Shown here: positions 10,272 to 21,736 of the stretch, one piece after another | How the letters are laid out: every line of letters starts with the position of its first letter | Numbering within the stretch: position 1 is the first letter of the stretch | Program-made: the position numbers and the translations under genes | Assembly (NCBI GenBank): GCA_010093515.1 | Contig: MU001677.1 | Span: 395,654 to 459,653 of the forward strand | Reading direction: 5' to 3' | Source: Lineolata rhizophorae | Lineage: Eukaryota > Ascomycota > Dothideomycetes > Lineolatales > Lineolataceae | DNA length: 64,000 nt | Notes under the pieces: generated by a model | Told to the model about the DNA's origin: nothing | Database searches by the model: none | Seen by the model: the letters and a program-made list of their open reading frames with translations, nothing else

Positions 10272-12053
10272 GAGGATGGTGAGGAGGGGGGGAGGGGGGA
10301 AGGGGGGTTGTGAAGGGGCAGGCTGGGGTGGAGGTCTTGGGGAGGTGTTGTGATTGTTGGGTTGTTGGGGGCGTGGAGGGCTGGCTAGGTGGAGTTGAGG
10401 GGGGAGCTGTGTTTAGTGAAGAGCGTGGAGAAGCTGTAATGGTTAGGGTTGGGAGTATTGGTATTTTGGAGATTAGCACCTAGGCTCATATACCGTGTAG
10501 AGTCGCCGACTTTGGATATTTGATACCCTCAATAGAATAAAGATTTGAGATTATTGGCATGTAGATGACTTGTTCGTTCTTAGCTTGGAGAATATACGGG
10601 TTCTGTCTACGTGATGCGTTATAGAGCCTGTTTATATAGAAAATTCCTTCATGCGGGTAGACCGGCAGAGTCGGATGCCGGATGAGTTTCACATTACCTT
10701 GTCGCATTCGAGGGAGGGAGGGAGAGTAAAATGTGTCGAGCTCGTTGAATTGAGGCCGGAAATATAGCAAAGGACGACGAGTCATGACGCCAAGGTTTCG
10801 ACCCAGCGGGTAAGGCAAGCCCCGGGGTGGCTTTACCTATGTACCAAGGTAGCCACTAAGCTAAGCCTCCCACCAAACCAAGGACCAAAGCTCCGCATAC
10901 ATACCACTCCGCTTTCCCCGCTTTCCCAAGAACCTTCTCCGCCGAAGGGAGCCAACCTGGAAGCCACGCTAGGCCGGTATGTACAGGTACAACGCGAGAC
11001 GCGGGGATCCCCAGCTTTTTCGCCGGAAGGAACGAGGGACGGCGCGACAGGGATCCGCGGGCGTCTGCGGTGGAGCTTGTTTTGCGGCTTGTTTGCGCGC
11101 TCGCCTGCCAATCAAGTCGAGACGAGGCGGCGCCGGGGCGCGAGCGGGGCCAATCAGGCGGTGCGGGGGAGCCGGGGCCCCCGATGGACGTCGCTCCGTC
11201 CAAGTGCTACCTTGGGTGCGTGGTTGTGCTGCCTGCGTGCGTGGTATGCGACCTTGGGAGGCCGTGGGCACGCGGTGGGGAGGGATCTTGCTTGCCACGA
11301 ACCCCTCTTTCTTCGTGGGGCCCACGGTCCCGAGGGCGATGCCTTGCGCGCGGTTTTCGCCCTAGGCTTTTTCTTGACTCCGATGCCGAAGAGAGAGCAT
11401 CGGTGCAGCTGGCCAGCGAGCGCCCGAGCGTGCAAACGTGCCCGGTGGGCAAGGACGTAGGTGCCCGGGCGTGGTTCCGGTGGGTGCGTGATGACGCTGA
11501 TCATGCCGTTGCAACCCCAGGGTCCGGGAGGGGAAATGGGAGAGTGCAGTCCTTGTGTGCCATGCTAGGCCCCTGGTCCCGGGGGGCCGGGGACGGACGG
11601 ACCTGCCGACCTGCCAGATCTGAGCGGTTGACGCGACCCGCGATCCGTATTTAAGATGCGGCAGCATCCGTCTTTGAAGGGCTGAAAACAAACTCTTGAC
11701 TCTCAGCGACGGCAAGAGGGATCCTAGTGGCTGGCGGACACTGCTTCGCTCTGGGTCGGGCGCTCTCATAGCCGGGATCGGTACCGGGTGGAAGGTAACC
11801 AGCATCCGTGGTACCTAGGCAAGCCATCTGGGCTCAATTCACTTATTACCCTCGCCGTTGGAGTTGGAATCACCACTAGACTTTCACTTAGCTAAACAAC
11901 AAACTCAATCAGGTCTCCCGCTTCCCTCCCTAGCCACCGATCTTATCAATTGGGCCCAAATTCCACCGCATCTTGGATTACAATACCGAACCGCGCCGTA
12001 AATTCAGCCCCAAAAAACAGACATCGCAAAAGCGCGAACCAGCAACCGCCACA
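10272..12053. other. Intergenic region upstream of aldose epimerase
   Basis: Starts with a very G-rich stretch to about 10330, then mixed sequence. A TATTTAA element lies at about 11647-11653, some 400 nt upstream of the epimerase start, and could be a core promoter element (inference). Small frames on both strands between 10486 and 11800 overlap each other and show no family features. Confidence 0.4.
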
Positions 12054-13826
12054 ATGTTCACCCCAATCCTCCTCGGGCAGCTCACCTTCCTCCTGGCAGC
12101 CAGCGCCTTGGCACACCCGCAGCCCACCTACGGCGCGCCCTCCTCGTCCGCCACTCCCGGCGGTGGTCCCGACGCCGACGGCAAATACCTCATCTCGGCC
12201 GAGGGGATCGAGGCCTACTTCATCCCGTACGGGGCCTCGATCTCGAACCTGTTCGTGCCGGACCGCGGCGGCGCCATGCGCGACGTGGTGCTAGGCTTCG
12301 ACAACGCGAGCTACTACAGCATCGACGAGGCGCATCCCCACCTGGGCGGCGTGCCGGGCCGCTACGCGAATCGCATCAAGAACGCAAGCTTCGAGATCGA
12401 TGGCGAGGTGTATCACGTGGACGCGAATGAGAATGATGGGTTGGATACGCTGCATGGCGGGAGCAATGGGTGGGACTGGGTGAGTTTGTACTTGTGGATT
12501 TTTAATATCCGTGCCTAGGTGCTCTGAAAGTTGGGTTCGGATGTCTTTTGCTGTTGTGGTTCTAAGGGTTGAGGATGCTAACGTTTGGGGGTTTGGTATG
12601 CGAAGCGCAACTGGACTGTCGTGGCCCACACGCCGGACTCCATCACATTCTCCCTGGTCGATCCGGACGGCGAGATGGGCTTCCCAGGTGAGGTCGTCAG
12701 CTATGTCACCTACTCCGTGTCGCCGCACACGTGGCACATCAGGATGACGGCTCTGGCGACGACGAAGAAGACCCCCATCATGTTGACGTCCCACGTGAGT
12801 TTCTCTTTGCATCTTTCCCCTTGGTCCAGCAAAATCTGCCAATGCCCCTTGCGTTTTTCTTTCCCGGACTAGGTCGCTATCACGCGAAATCACCACGGAC
12901 TCCTAGAGCGGCTCGGGGACCTAATGACTGATGACGAACGCGTGGGAAACCGCGAAACCAACCGCAGACCTACTGGAACCTCGACGCGTTCCAAAACCCC
13001 TCCACTCCCACCGCGCTCAACCACACCCTCCACCTGCCATACTCAGGCCAGCGCCTCGCCGTCGACGGCATCCTGATCCCGACCGGCCCCGTCCTGCCCA
13101 ACGAGCCCGGCTCCGTCAACGACTTCTGGTCCGCGCCCAAGCACGTCGGCGCCAACTTCAGCTCGCCGGAGCTGCTCGGCAACTGCGGCGCCGGGTGCAC
13201 GGGGTATGACAATTGCTTCTTGCTAGACCGGTTCGGGGCCGGCGTAGGCGGGGCAGGGGCAGGGTTCGACTGGAGGGAGAAGGGGCCCGTGGCGGAGGTG
13301 GCGAGTGCGGACTCCGGGATTCGGTTGGGGCTGTGGACGGATCAGAGGGCGTTTCAGGTGTATAGCTGCGGGGGGCAGAATGGTGAGTTTTACTTTTCTT
13401 TATTCAAGAAATTGGGGGGCGGAGGGGGGGGGGGCCTTTCTTGATGAATCGTTTTGGCTTCTGGAATCCGACTCTTTCATGCTTCACGCTTCGCGATTCA
13501 CGGCGAACCATAGAGAGCAAATTTCTCTCCTCATTTTTTGGGGGGGCCTGCATTTTGGCAAGCGAAGAGCCGAAAGCTAATCCGCCCATCTCCCCTCGTC
13601 CCGTCAATGTCTAGGCACCCTTCCCATCAAGGAAACGCAGGGCTTCTTCGATGATGACTCCCGGCCCCGCGTTGTCCCGCAATACGGCTGCCTCGTGCTC
13701 GAGGTCCAGGACTACATCGATGGCATCAACAATCCGGCCTGGGGTCGCAAGCAAGCGCAGATCTACGGACCGGGCGACGACCCGCATGTTGTGGAGGCCA
13801 TGTATGTTTTCTCTGTAGATGAGTAG
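12054..13826 (+). CDS. Secreted aldose 1-epimerase (galactose mutarotase family)
   Basis: Interconverts alpha and beta anomers of aldoses; the signal peptide implies an extracellular or secretory-pathway location. Four exons: 12054-12479, 12606-12794, 12968-13382 and 13615-13826, with phases 0, 0 and 1 that agree, giving about 413 residues. The first 20 residues (MFTPILLGQLTFLLAASALA) are a clear signal peptide. Family landmarks are HLGGVPGRYANRI, GWDW joined to RNWTVV across intron 1, TYWNL at the start of exon 3 just after LTSH, and the C-terminal LEVQDYIDGINNP carrying the expected catalytic Glu. The first intron uses a less usual AAG acceptor with a CTAAC branch site just upstream. Introns 2 and 3 use GTGAGT donors. 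Confidence 0.92.
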
Positions 13827-14282
13827 AGAGGGCCGTCTATAAGGTAATGAGGGTTGGACGGAAGTTGAATAATGGATTGGAGAGGTAGCTTAAAAGTTAA
13901 AAACATTGATTAATAATGATAAGGACGTAATCACAAAATGCGCGATGTAAAATTCAAGGGCCCCATCGGATGATCCGATGGATGTGACGATGCAATCGAG
14001 CTGAAAGATGGAAAATCGAAATCATGATGTGCAATGCCAGATCCCAGAGAATTTGCTATGAGATAGCATACAGCTCCTTGAACGAACAGATATTTGACGT
14101 TTGAACGTGCAACTGGCCATACCTAGCAAAGTCCACGTGACTTCGCGACATGCGTAACGCGTCCATTTCCACAACCGAGCGTCGCGACACTCTGTATGTG
14201 CTGCTTCACACACTCTTCTTATCGCCTATCGCGCGCACGGCCCCCATCTTCACAACCTTCGCCCCGACAACAAGCCGGCAGA
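13827..14282. other. Intergenic region with short inverted repeat
   Basis: 3' flank of the epimerase and 5' flank of the next gene. It contains the inverted repeat CATCGGATGATCCGATG at 13964-13980. Nothing else is recognisable. Confidence 0.5.
13964..13980. repeat. 17-bp inverted repeat (8-1-8)
   Basis: CATCGGAT-G-ATCCGATG is a perfect palindrome around one base. It may be a protein-binding site or chance. Confidence 0.6.
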
Positions 14283-16418
14283 ATGGCGCCTCGCTGCAAG
14301 AGTCCTGCATCGAGCTCACCACTCTCCACCCCGCCACCATCGTCGGAGAGCTCCTTCGCAACAATAGTGGCAACCGAAGACAAGGAGCCTCCGCCGCCGT
14401 ACCGGCGCGCGGCGCCTCTGCCCCGCGACCTACAGAGGCACTGCACCGTATACTTCGACGACTCACTATGTACGCCCCACCACGAGCCCCTCGGCGCCCA
14501 TCGCGCACCAAGCTAACCCAGGCCGTCCCTCTCTGCCCGCAGACTCCGAAGCCCTCAGCTTCCTCCACGCGCTCGTCACCAGCGGCGCCAGCGCCTCGGA
14601 CCCCGCCGGCGACGCCGCCGCGCGGCTGCCCGCGCCCGTGCCGCCGCCGCCGCACCTCGCGCTCGCGGCGACGCTCGCGGTGCACCCGGCGCTCACGACG
14701 CGCGCGGCGTCGGCGGAGCGCGCCGCCGCCGCCGACGAGGCCCTGCGCCTGCTGCGCGACGTCGGCCGCCAGGTCGGGCCCGTGGGCGCCGGCTTCGGCG
14801 CGGCCTTTGCGTTCGCGGCGCAGCGGGAGGCGAGGCGGGTGGCGAGGAGGGAGGCGAGGCTGAGGGAGAGGGAGGCGAGGGAGGGGCGCCGGACGGGGTC
14901 GAGCACGGCGGCGGCGTGGGCGAGGGTCGGGCTGGGGGGTGGAGGACGCGGCGCGGGGGGCATGGCGGTTGATGTGGGCGATGAGGACGAGGATGGGCTA
15001 AGGCCGGTTAGGGTCAAGTTGGCGCATGGGGAGGCGCTGTGGAATTCGGCGGAGGACTTCTGGCATGTGGTCGGGTGGGCGTTCAATTGCTCGGTCGCGC
15101 ACAGGAATAGGTGGGCGCGGTGGCGGCTGTGGCTGGAGTTCATGCTCGAGGTGCTGAACGAGGATTGGAACGAGAGGGAGAAGCAGTGCGGCGAGTGGGA
15201 GGCGGCGGTTGCGGCGACGGTGGCTGCGGATGAGATGCGGGACCAGCGGGGCGGTCGCAAGACGGGCAGACCGAGGAGGAATAAGAAGACCGGCCAGTTG
15301 CCGGATAAGTCTAACACGCACAACGAGCGGGCTGAGGAAATCGCGAATATCAGGAGGCAGAGCATCATCGCGGGTTACCTAAAGGGCGCTGATTCGCGCA
15401 CTACGCGTAAACGCGTCATAAACGCCATATTCGCCAACGGCAGCAAGGAAATGCTGAGAGACTTCCCGGAAGTGTTCCGAGAAGAGACAAAGGAGAGGGA
15501 GAAGAAAGATGGCGAGGCAAAGGCGGATGAGAACGGCGAGAAGAAAACTGCGAGTCGCAAGCTGGACATTGACGAAGGCAATTTCGGCGACTATGAGATG
15601 GTCGATGAGGAGGAGGCTTTGGTGGATCTGGATACGGAAGAGGACCACCCTACGAGACCAAAGCGACATGCGGCTAGGAAGATGTCGCCTTTTGATTGGA
15701 GCCTCGAAGTGAGGGAGCAAGAGGAAAAGCGTGAAGAGGGTGACATGGATGAAGAATTGACAGGTGTGGATAAGTTGGGTGGAATGGACGCATTGGTCTT
15801 GAGAGTGCGATTTCTCTCCCTGGTATGTCACATTGTTTTCAAATCGACAAACCTGCGATGCTTGAACTCATCATCTAACTGTCCACTTTCCAGCTTATAA
15901 AAGTCTCTGCATATCTCCCTATGGACTTCACTCATATCCCCGACTTGCTCGCTCTCTACGCCGAATACCTACGCCGCATTCCATTCGACGTCCTCATCCC
16001 TTTCCTGAATGTCAGCAAGTCCAAACTCGATCCCTACCCCCCGCTCGTTGCTTACCACAAAGCCCTTCTCGTCACACAACTCGTTCCCCTGCTAGACGGT
16101 GCTCCTTGTATCCTAGAACCAGCCCAAGCTGAACTGGAGAAACACTATGTATCAATGGCGGCGCATAGCTTTTCGTTTGCCGACAACGCGCGCGTCAGCC
16201 TGTTAGTCGAACAATTACTCCTGGCTGCGATGATTGACTCGGGGCTGCTCAGCACCGAGAAATTGACTGCCGCCGTGAAAGCCGGGGTTGATGCGAGAAA
16301 AGAAAAGGCAAGGCCTGATGGAAGGAGAGGTGAGAAGTCGGTGGTGGACAAGGAGGCAAAGGCCGTGCTGAAGGACAGCGGGTCAAGGATTTTGTGGCTC
16401 CTTAACAGCCTCTTGTAA
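14283..16418 (+). CDS. Conserved-looking hypothetical protein, three exons
   Basis: I do not recognise the family. Exons 14283-14469, 14543-15822 and 15894-16418 join in phase (1, then 0) to give 663 residues; intron 2 has a GTATGT donor and CCAG acceptor. The start at MAPRCKSP is the ATG nearest a sensible leader; an in-frame ATG at 14196 is also possible. The N-terminus is Ser/Pro-rich. Residues about 200-300 hold a Trp-rich segment (EDFWHVVGWAFNCSVAHRNR, then WARWRLWLEFMLEVLNEDW). Next comes a basic and acidic middle (KTGRPRRNKKTGQ, later Glu/Asp-rich) and a helical C-terminal third beginning LIKVSAYLPMDFTHIPDLLA. There is no signal peptide or membrane span. The basic stretches suggest a nuclear protein (inference). 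Confidence 0.8.
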
Positions 16419-17010
16419 TGGATACAGATGCCTCTTCACTGATGTAGCTTTAGGTTATAAACTCCTTAGTATGTGCTGGTAAATATCCTAGCAGCAAAGA
16501 TGAAGTTGGGCATCCGTCCATAATAGTCTGTAGCCCATTGAGCAAAGCCTGTTCCCTTCACGAGTAACGTAGATCCAACATCGAGGTTTCGCCATGATTA
16601 GTTCCCGGCCCTAGGGTCTCCAGAATAAACTCTGCGGATACAGAGAATACGTATGGATAAATGGAACGTGACTTCACAAATCTGTTTATCTGTTTGGCCT
16701 GTTCCATTATTACAAGGTGATAGATAATGCGAGAACTTCGATTGTAGGTAGCGTGTTCGTTGTAACAGTGTAGCTCCTAGTCTGAAAGAACCACCTTTTC
16801 TATGCTCCAGTCATATGATATTATGCATCAGATGAAACGCCAATGTTACCAATGAGAGTATGGCAAACCATGCGAAACGTCTAGTGCCAGTTCTCATGCA
16901 TTTCCACGAACTCCTAACCTTCAAGTATGTTGCTATCGTGTACCTATTATGTTCCTACCAGGCGTGTTGGATTTATCAATCTGGCATAAAGTGACTGCAT
17001 CCCGCTACAG
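16419..17010. other. Convergent intergenic region
   Basis: 3' flanks of the plus-strand unknown gene and the minus-strand regulator. AT-richer than the neighbouring exons; nothing recognisable. Confidence 0.5.
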
Positions 17011-19012
17011 TTAGCGACCACATGAAGCCATGTAATCAAATGGTCCTTCGAGTCCCCATTCGTTCGTCATAGCTTCAACCATCGCCCGAGTTGGCCACTC
17101 GTAGTCTCGCTCTGCTCTCTGGAGAAACTGGATTACGCCGTCCCGGTGTTGACGATCTTGAAGGTATTTCCGAGCTTCGTTCCCATGAATCAGCTAGCTC
17201 GTAAATATAAAATTTAGGGTGACGACTTCAGTGAAAGCTTACAAGCAACCAGTGCACTGCATGTGATGTATACCGCCGGAGGGTATCTATTAGACATGGC
17301 AACATTAATCATCCGCCGAAGTAGGAACGCGACGGTATTCTAAGACATTGTAAGCGACTTTGCAGTTCAAATACTCGTGCGATAGAGAATATACCTTTGT
17401 TTTGAGCGTTGCATCATCGTCCAAGGATCTTGGCGGAACAAATGGGTTGAACATTTCAAGGAGTAGACTTCCAAGCAAGTGGTGTTGCGTCGCGTCCACT
17501 AATGTCCAAGGCTAGTCAGTTTCAGGAACCCTCTCAACAGTAAAATAGACGCACCATGTTCGTCAAACGCATGATATACGCATCCCTTTGATTGCGTCGC
17601 CGATACGCGCTCCACTTTGACGAAGGTTGCGTTAAAGGAATCGGGCCGCCACCGACCCCAAAGCTGGAGCATCTGATCCAGCGATGTCCACTCGTCCTTG
17701 AACTTCTGGCAAAACCGACTCCCAGTGGCACTTAGTGATCCAATGCTCTCTTCGCTCCCGATAGTGCCGAAAGTGAGGCGTACTGCTCGGGCGCAAATCC
17801 AAACTACGCGATTAGACCAGGCCGCCTCGCTCATGGGAGCTAAGGAAGGGTCGAAAGAGCAGTCGTTGATATTTGCTCGGATGTCTCTTTTTTGGGCGGC
17901 CGCGCTAATAATTTCATACCGTACATGGGTCCAATATGCCGTTTTCAGAATTCCGGACTCGAGTTCCAGAAGGCTTTTGTTCCTTAGTTCTGGATACATG
18001 TCGTCCGTGCAGAAGGTAAAAGGCCTTTCGCCTTGCAAATCTAGAATGACCACTACTTAGTGAACTGATTTAAACAATAATAAAATTCAACGAGGGTAGA
18101 AAATAAGCAGTCTAACCTTTTAGGTCTTTGAACCACCGTAAAAGAACAGAAGCTAACGCTAGCACTTCGTCCTTGCATTTAACGCCTTGGTGGATGTGTG
18201 GCACCAAAAATTGAGTGCATTTCCTCAAATATAGGTAAGGATCATAAGGACCAACTTCTGGTTCACATTTATTCAACCTCGCACCAAGTGCAAGAATCAC
18301 GTTAAAGAGCACCGGATTGTCGGCCGCAAGGGTGGGAACTAGTCGTGAGTAATGTTTTGCGTCATTTGTGACATCTAACTGAACACGGTGTGAGTTTCCC
18401 CAACATACAGCTTATGAAATGAATAAACGCTATGCCTACCTTTGGCGCAACATTCTCCATGTAGGAACGGAGTAATTGTGCCTCCTTGACAGATGAACAG
18501 GTGCAGATTTTATAGTCATAGGCCAAGTATCTTGGACACTCCGCTACTATTTCAGCGTCGCCCGGAGACGGCAGCATTAGAGGATTGTTTAGAAGTGGGT
18601 CAAAATACGTTCGCCGTTTCCTAGGTTCGTTTGATAACTGGCACTCAGGTGGTTCTTGTTGAGGGCATTTCTCGGTTCTCCGCTGGTTGTTTGAAATTTG
18701 TGCAGTCTCCCACCGAGGCTGCTTGGCCGGGCTTTCTCCTGCATCCTCAGGAGTATCTTCCGCATCTTCATTAGTATTACCGGCCGAAGTCACTAGGTCC
18801 GTTTGGTCTTGGAAAGTGACTGGGCAAAATTAGCACCAAAAATTGTAGGATTCACGGAAATCGAACATACTAGATCGCCGCGTGTCAATCCAAACTTGAT
18901 CGGCATCAAAAAAGAACTCGTACTTTTTATAATCCGCACGACAGCGCGGCGGCCCTGGGCATGCCGAGTAGCGAAACTTCACTTTTCGCGCCCTTTTCCC
19001 AGCCGCCGGCAT
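17011..19012 (-). CDS. Fungal transcription-factor-domain protein (Fungal_trans_2-like) without an obvious Zn2Cys6 cluster
   Basis: Seven exons fit without frame conflict: 19012-18871, 18819-18440, 18378-18117, 18052-17555, 17498-17395, 17339-17243 and 17174-17011 (548 residues). The body matches the Fungal_trans_2 pattern of Zn2Cys6 regulators: AQLLRSYMENVAPK joined to LDVTNDAKHYSRLVPTLA, then DNPVLFNVILALGARL, ALASVLLRWFKDLK, AYWTHVRYEIISA, TQHHLLGSLLLEMF, and the usual C-terminal AERDYEWPTRAMVEAMTNEW. The N-terminus, where a six-cysteine zinc cluster is expected, has only CPGPPRC and then KKYEFFFDADQVWIDTRRS. Either the cluster has been lost or it lies on an unseen upstream exon. The last acceptor (AAG at 17175-17177) is the least certain join. 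It is divergently placed from the DUF1989 gene 778 bp away, so local regulation is plausible. Confidence 0.8.
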
Positions 19013-19790
19013 TGCGCTGCATCAACCGGTAAAAGATTTACGGTTCGAAGATAGACAGTAGGGGGGAATCCATCATCCAACCTGCTAATTAGAGCTAAGC
19101 CATGGTATTTGTCTTGGAGGAACAATTTTAAGTCCGTGGCTGTTTAAGGAAATTTTCCTTGTTTGTAATGCCAAGACCGGGGAGCCAAGCCGATGACAAA
19201 TGGCAGCCCGAATGTTGGCCCCTATTTTAGTGCCATGGACTTGTGCGTAGAATCAATATATATAGTTAGCATGAACATCGTGCAGTGAGAACATCCGTCC
19301 TTTGAAAGAACATACGTTTCATCTCATAACCGCAGATCGATTTCCTCAGAATTACTAGAAACTCTAACCCGTACTTGTGGATTGTCCATGATCCCAAAGA
19401 TGTGAGCTGTGATTTGTTGAAGAGAAAACCGCTACGTATCCGCTTTTTGGCCACACGGCTACGATAATCAAGTAGAGAGGCCCGTGTCTTGAATGCTCTC
19501 TGCTGGAGTCGATTTGTCTCGACTTCGTTGGAGCGCCGCTGTTAGTGGCTAGCTTGTGCGGCTGCTAGCTGCATTAGCACGCAACCGGGACGTTTAGCTA
19601 AGGTACACCGAGCATCAGAGAACTAGGGCAGACCACCACTTTTGCGAATGCCATTGCGCAGCTCCAAACATTCAAGATCGCCAAACCATAAGCAATCTTT
19701 TACACATTCCCCTCGCTCTTTTGCATTAGCTTGAATCAATATCGCTCAATTGGATTCCAATACGTAGCTCTAGCCCATTGAGCGGTCGAC
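19013..19790. promoter_or_regulatory. Divergent promoter region, regulator / DUF1989 gene
   Basis: 778 bp between two divergent start codons. No known binding site was identified. A 62-codon minus-strand frame at 19266-19454 has no supporting features. Confidence 0.5.
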
Positions 19791-20486
19791 ATGCGCGTGC
19801 TAGAGGCTGCAACTGACGACTCTGTCCCCTCCATTTCTCGTACCATCGTTCCCGCCGGCCACGGATACTCCTTCGCCGTCAGCGCCGGCGAGCGCTTCCG
19901 CATTGTCGATCTGCACGGCCAACAAGTCGTCGATTTCATGGCATGGGCCCGGACCGGCCGGCGGTGCCACCTAGATGAGAAGGTATCTATGGCCTACACC
20001 CGATACCACCACTACGGGGCGACGCCAAGCACGGGCGACTACTTGTGGACGAATCGGGACCGCGAACTATTTCGCATCACGGACGACACGGTGCGCGTGC
20101 ACGACATGACCTTCATGGCATGTTTCCCGGAGTTGTACGAGAAGCGCGGGTTGCGGGGGCACCGGGCGTGCGCGTCCAACATAGCCGAAGCCATGGCGCC
20201 GTGGGGAATGAAAAATCATCTCGAAGTTGCGGATCCGTTCAATCTGTTCCAAAACACGCCTTTGTATGCTATAAAGGGTAACCTGCTGTCAAGTCGTCCC
20301 GGAGACTTTATCGAGTTCGAGGCATTGGATGATGCGGTTGTGGCCATTAGTTGCTGTCCGTATGACTTGGATGGGTTCAATGGCGGCAAAATCACCGATG
20401 TCGCTGTCATGACTGGGTTTCGGCTCTCACCAAGGAAACCAGAGAATGCCTCATTAGAGTCGGATTCAACTCCAGGATCCGCATGA
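19791..20486 (+). CDS. DUF1989 (urea carboxylase-associated) family protein
   Basis: Single-exon, 231 residues, the usual length for the family. Members are associated by gene context with urea and amine degradation; the biochemical role in fungi is not established. Landmarks: the N-terminal IVPAGHGYSFAVSAGERFRI, then IVDLHGQQVVDFMAW, MAYTRYHHYGATPSTGDYLW, ACASNIAEAMAPWG, NLFQNTPLY and the C-terminal SSRPGDFIEFEALDD with ISCCPYDLDGFNGGKITDV. No signal peptide, so probably cytosolic. It diverges from the regulator and its stop lies 136 bp from the stop of the convergent aldo-keto reductase. Confidence 0.85.
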   Translation: MRVLEAATDDSVPSISRTIVPAGHGYSFAVSAGERFRIVDLHGQQVVDFMAWARTGRRCHLDEKVSMAYTRYHHYGATPSTGDYLWTNRDRELFRITDDTVRVHDMTFMACFPELYEKRGLRGHRACASNIAEAMAPWGMKNHLEVADPFNLFQNTPLYAIKGNLLSSRPGDFIEFEALDDAVVAISCCPYDLDGFNGGKITDVAVMTGFRLSPRKPENASLESDSTPGSA

Positions 20487-20621
20487 CGCCGAGCATAGTC
20501 TCAACTACAGGGTGCGACCAAAATATTTGACGAGCAAATTGTATGCTCGCAATTTCAGAATGAAAATTTTCTATTTGATTGATGCGGCTGAATCTTCATC
20601 TAGCGTTCGGACATACCTTTC

Positions 20622-21736
20622 TCAAGCTTCCTGCTTCTTCATAGCTTCCTCTATCACGCCTTTGAAGAACGATTCGAAATTGTTGATTGGTGCCTCATCC
20701 TTGACTTTGTCCCAAATCTTCTCAATCCTCTCGATTGCTTCCTCGGGTAGGGGCCCCTGTTGCAACTGTTCAAAGGTGTTTCGCAGCTGAGATGGCTGTG
20801 TTGCACCCACGATGATACCGTTGCCAGGGCCTTTGCTAAGTTCGGAATGAAACGCAACCCATCTGTACGCCAATGCCGCCTTGGGGATACCCGTCTGATT
20901 TGATATGTCCTCCCACTCGGTGAGGGCGTCTCGCAGAGTAGGTTTGTTGTACATCGTGTTGTATGCAGAGCCGGTAAGAGAACTCGGGTCCCAGCGTCCT
21001 CCGGCCCCAGCTCCTATTTGTGCAGCTGACTTGGCGAGGAACCCGCCGGCAATTGGAGAATACGCGTAGAAGGAAATTCCCTTACTTTTTAGGTAGGGTA
21101 AGAGGTCCTTTTCGGCGTGTCGGGCAACGGCGTTGTAGTTGCCTTGGTACACGGTCGGCTTGACCCAGCCTCTGGAATCGGCGATTTCCCAAGCCTTCTT
21201 GACATCGGCGGCGGAGAAGTTGGAGAGACCGAACTAGATTGGGTCAGACATACATTCCGGAAAAAGTCGCGAGGAAAGATACCTTTTTGAATTTGCCTTG
21301 TAGATACAGTTCGTTGACTACTTCCAATGACTCTTCGAGTTGTGTCAGCGCGTCGGGAGCGTGAAAACAGTACGTCTCAACCTATAGCAGCACGTCAGTT
21401 CTAAAATCAGTGCGGTTATTTGGGACGTTGGCTATTCACCTGGTCCATCTTCAAAGTGTTCAAAGATTCTTCGCACCCTTTGATGAGGGGATCTCTTGCC
21501 AACGCTCCGGGATTGGCAGGAGGTTTCGTATCAATGAGGAAATCTTTGCCAAGCCCAGCTTCTCCTATCGCTTTCTCACTTCCAGTATAGTACGCGCCCG
21601 AATCAATCTCTTTGACACCATATTTCTTCAAGATGGCTATACATTCGTTGAACATTTCCTCGGTGAATGATATATTTTCAAATCGGGCCCCAAGATTGCC
21701 GCCACCAAAAATGAGCTTGACGGGAAGATCGAGCAT
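20622..21736 (-). CDS. Aldo-keto reductase, AKR7 (aflatoxin aldehyde reductase)-like
   Basis: NADPH-dependent reduction of aldehydes and ketones, cytosolic. Three exons, 21736-21440, 21381-21283 and 21233-20622, all phase 0, give 335 residues. The start MLDLPVKLIFGGGNLG is in family position. Catalytic landmarks: Asp and Tyr in EIDSGAYYTGSEKAIG, Lys in FLIDTKP, His in ETYCFHAPDAL at the start of exon 2, then FGLSNFSAADVKKAWEIA, YQGNYNAVARHAEKDLLPYL, FYAYSPIAGGFL, and the cofactor-binding GNGIIVGATQPSQLRNTFEQ. All expected residues are present. A sequence with 11-bp tandem units lies just upstream of the start. The substrate cannot be told from sequence. Confidence 0.93.

Noticed and set aside
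10486-10818. 110-codon minus-strand frame with ordinary composition
   Set aside because: No family similarity, no splice partners, lies in a promoter-like interval; could be real but unsupported.
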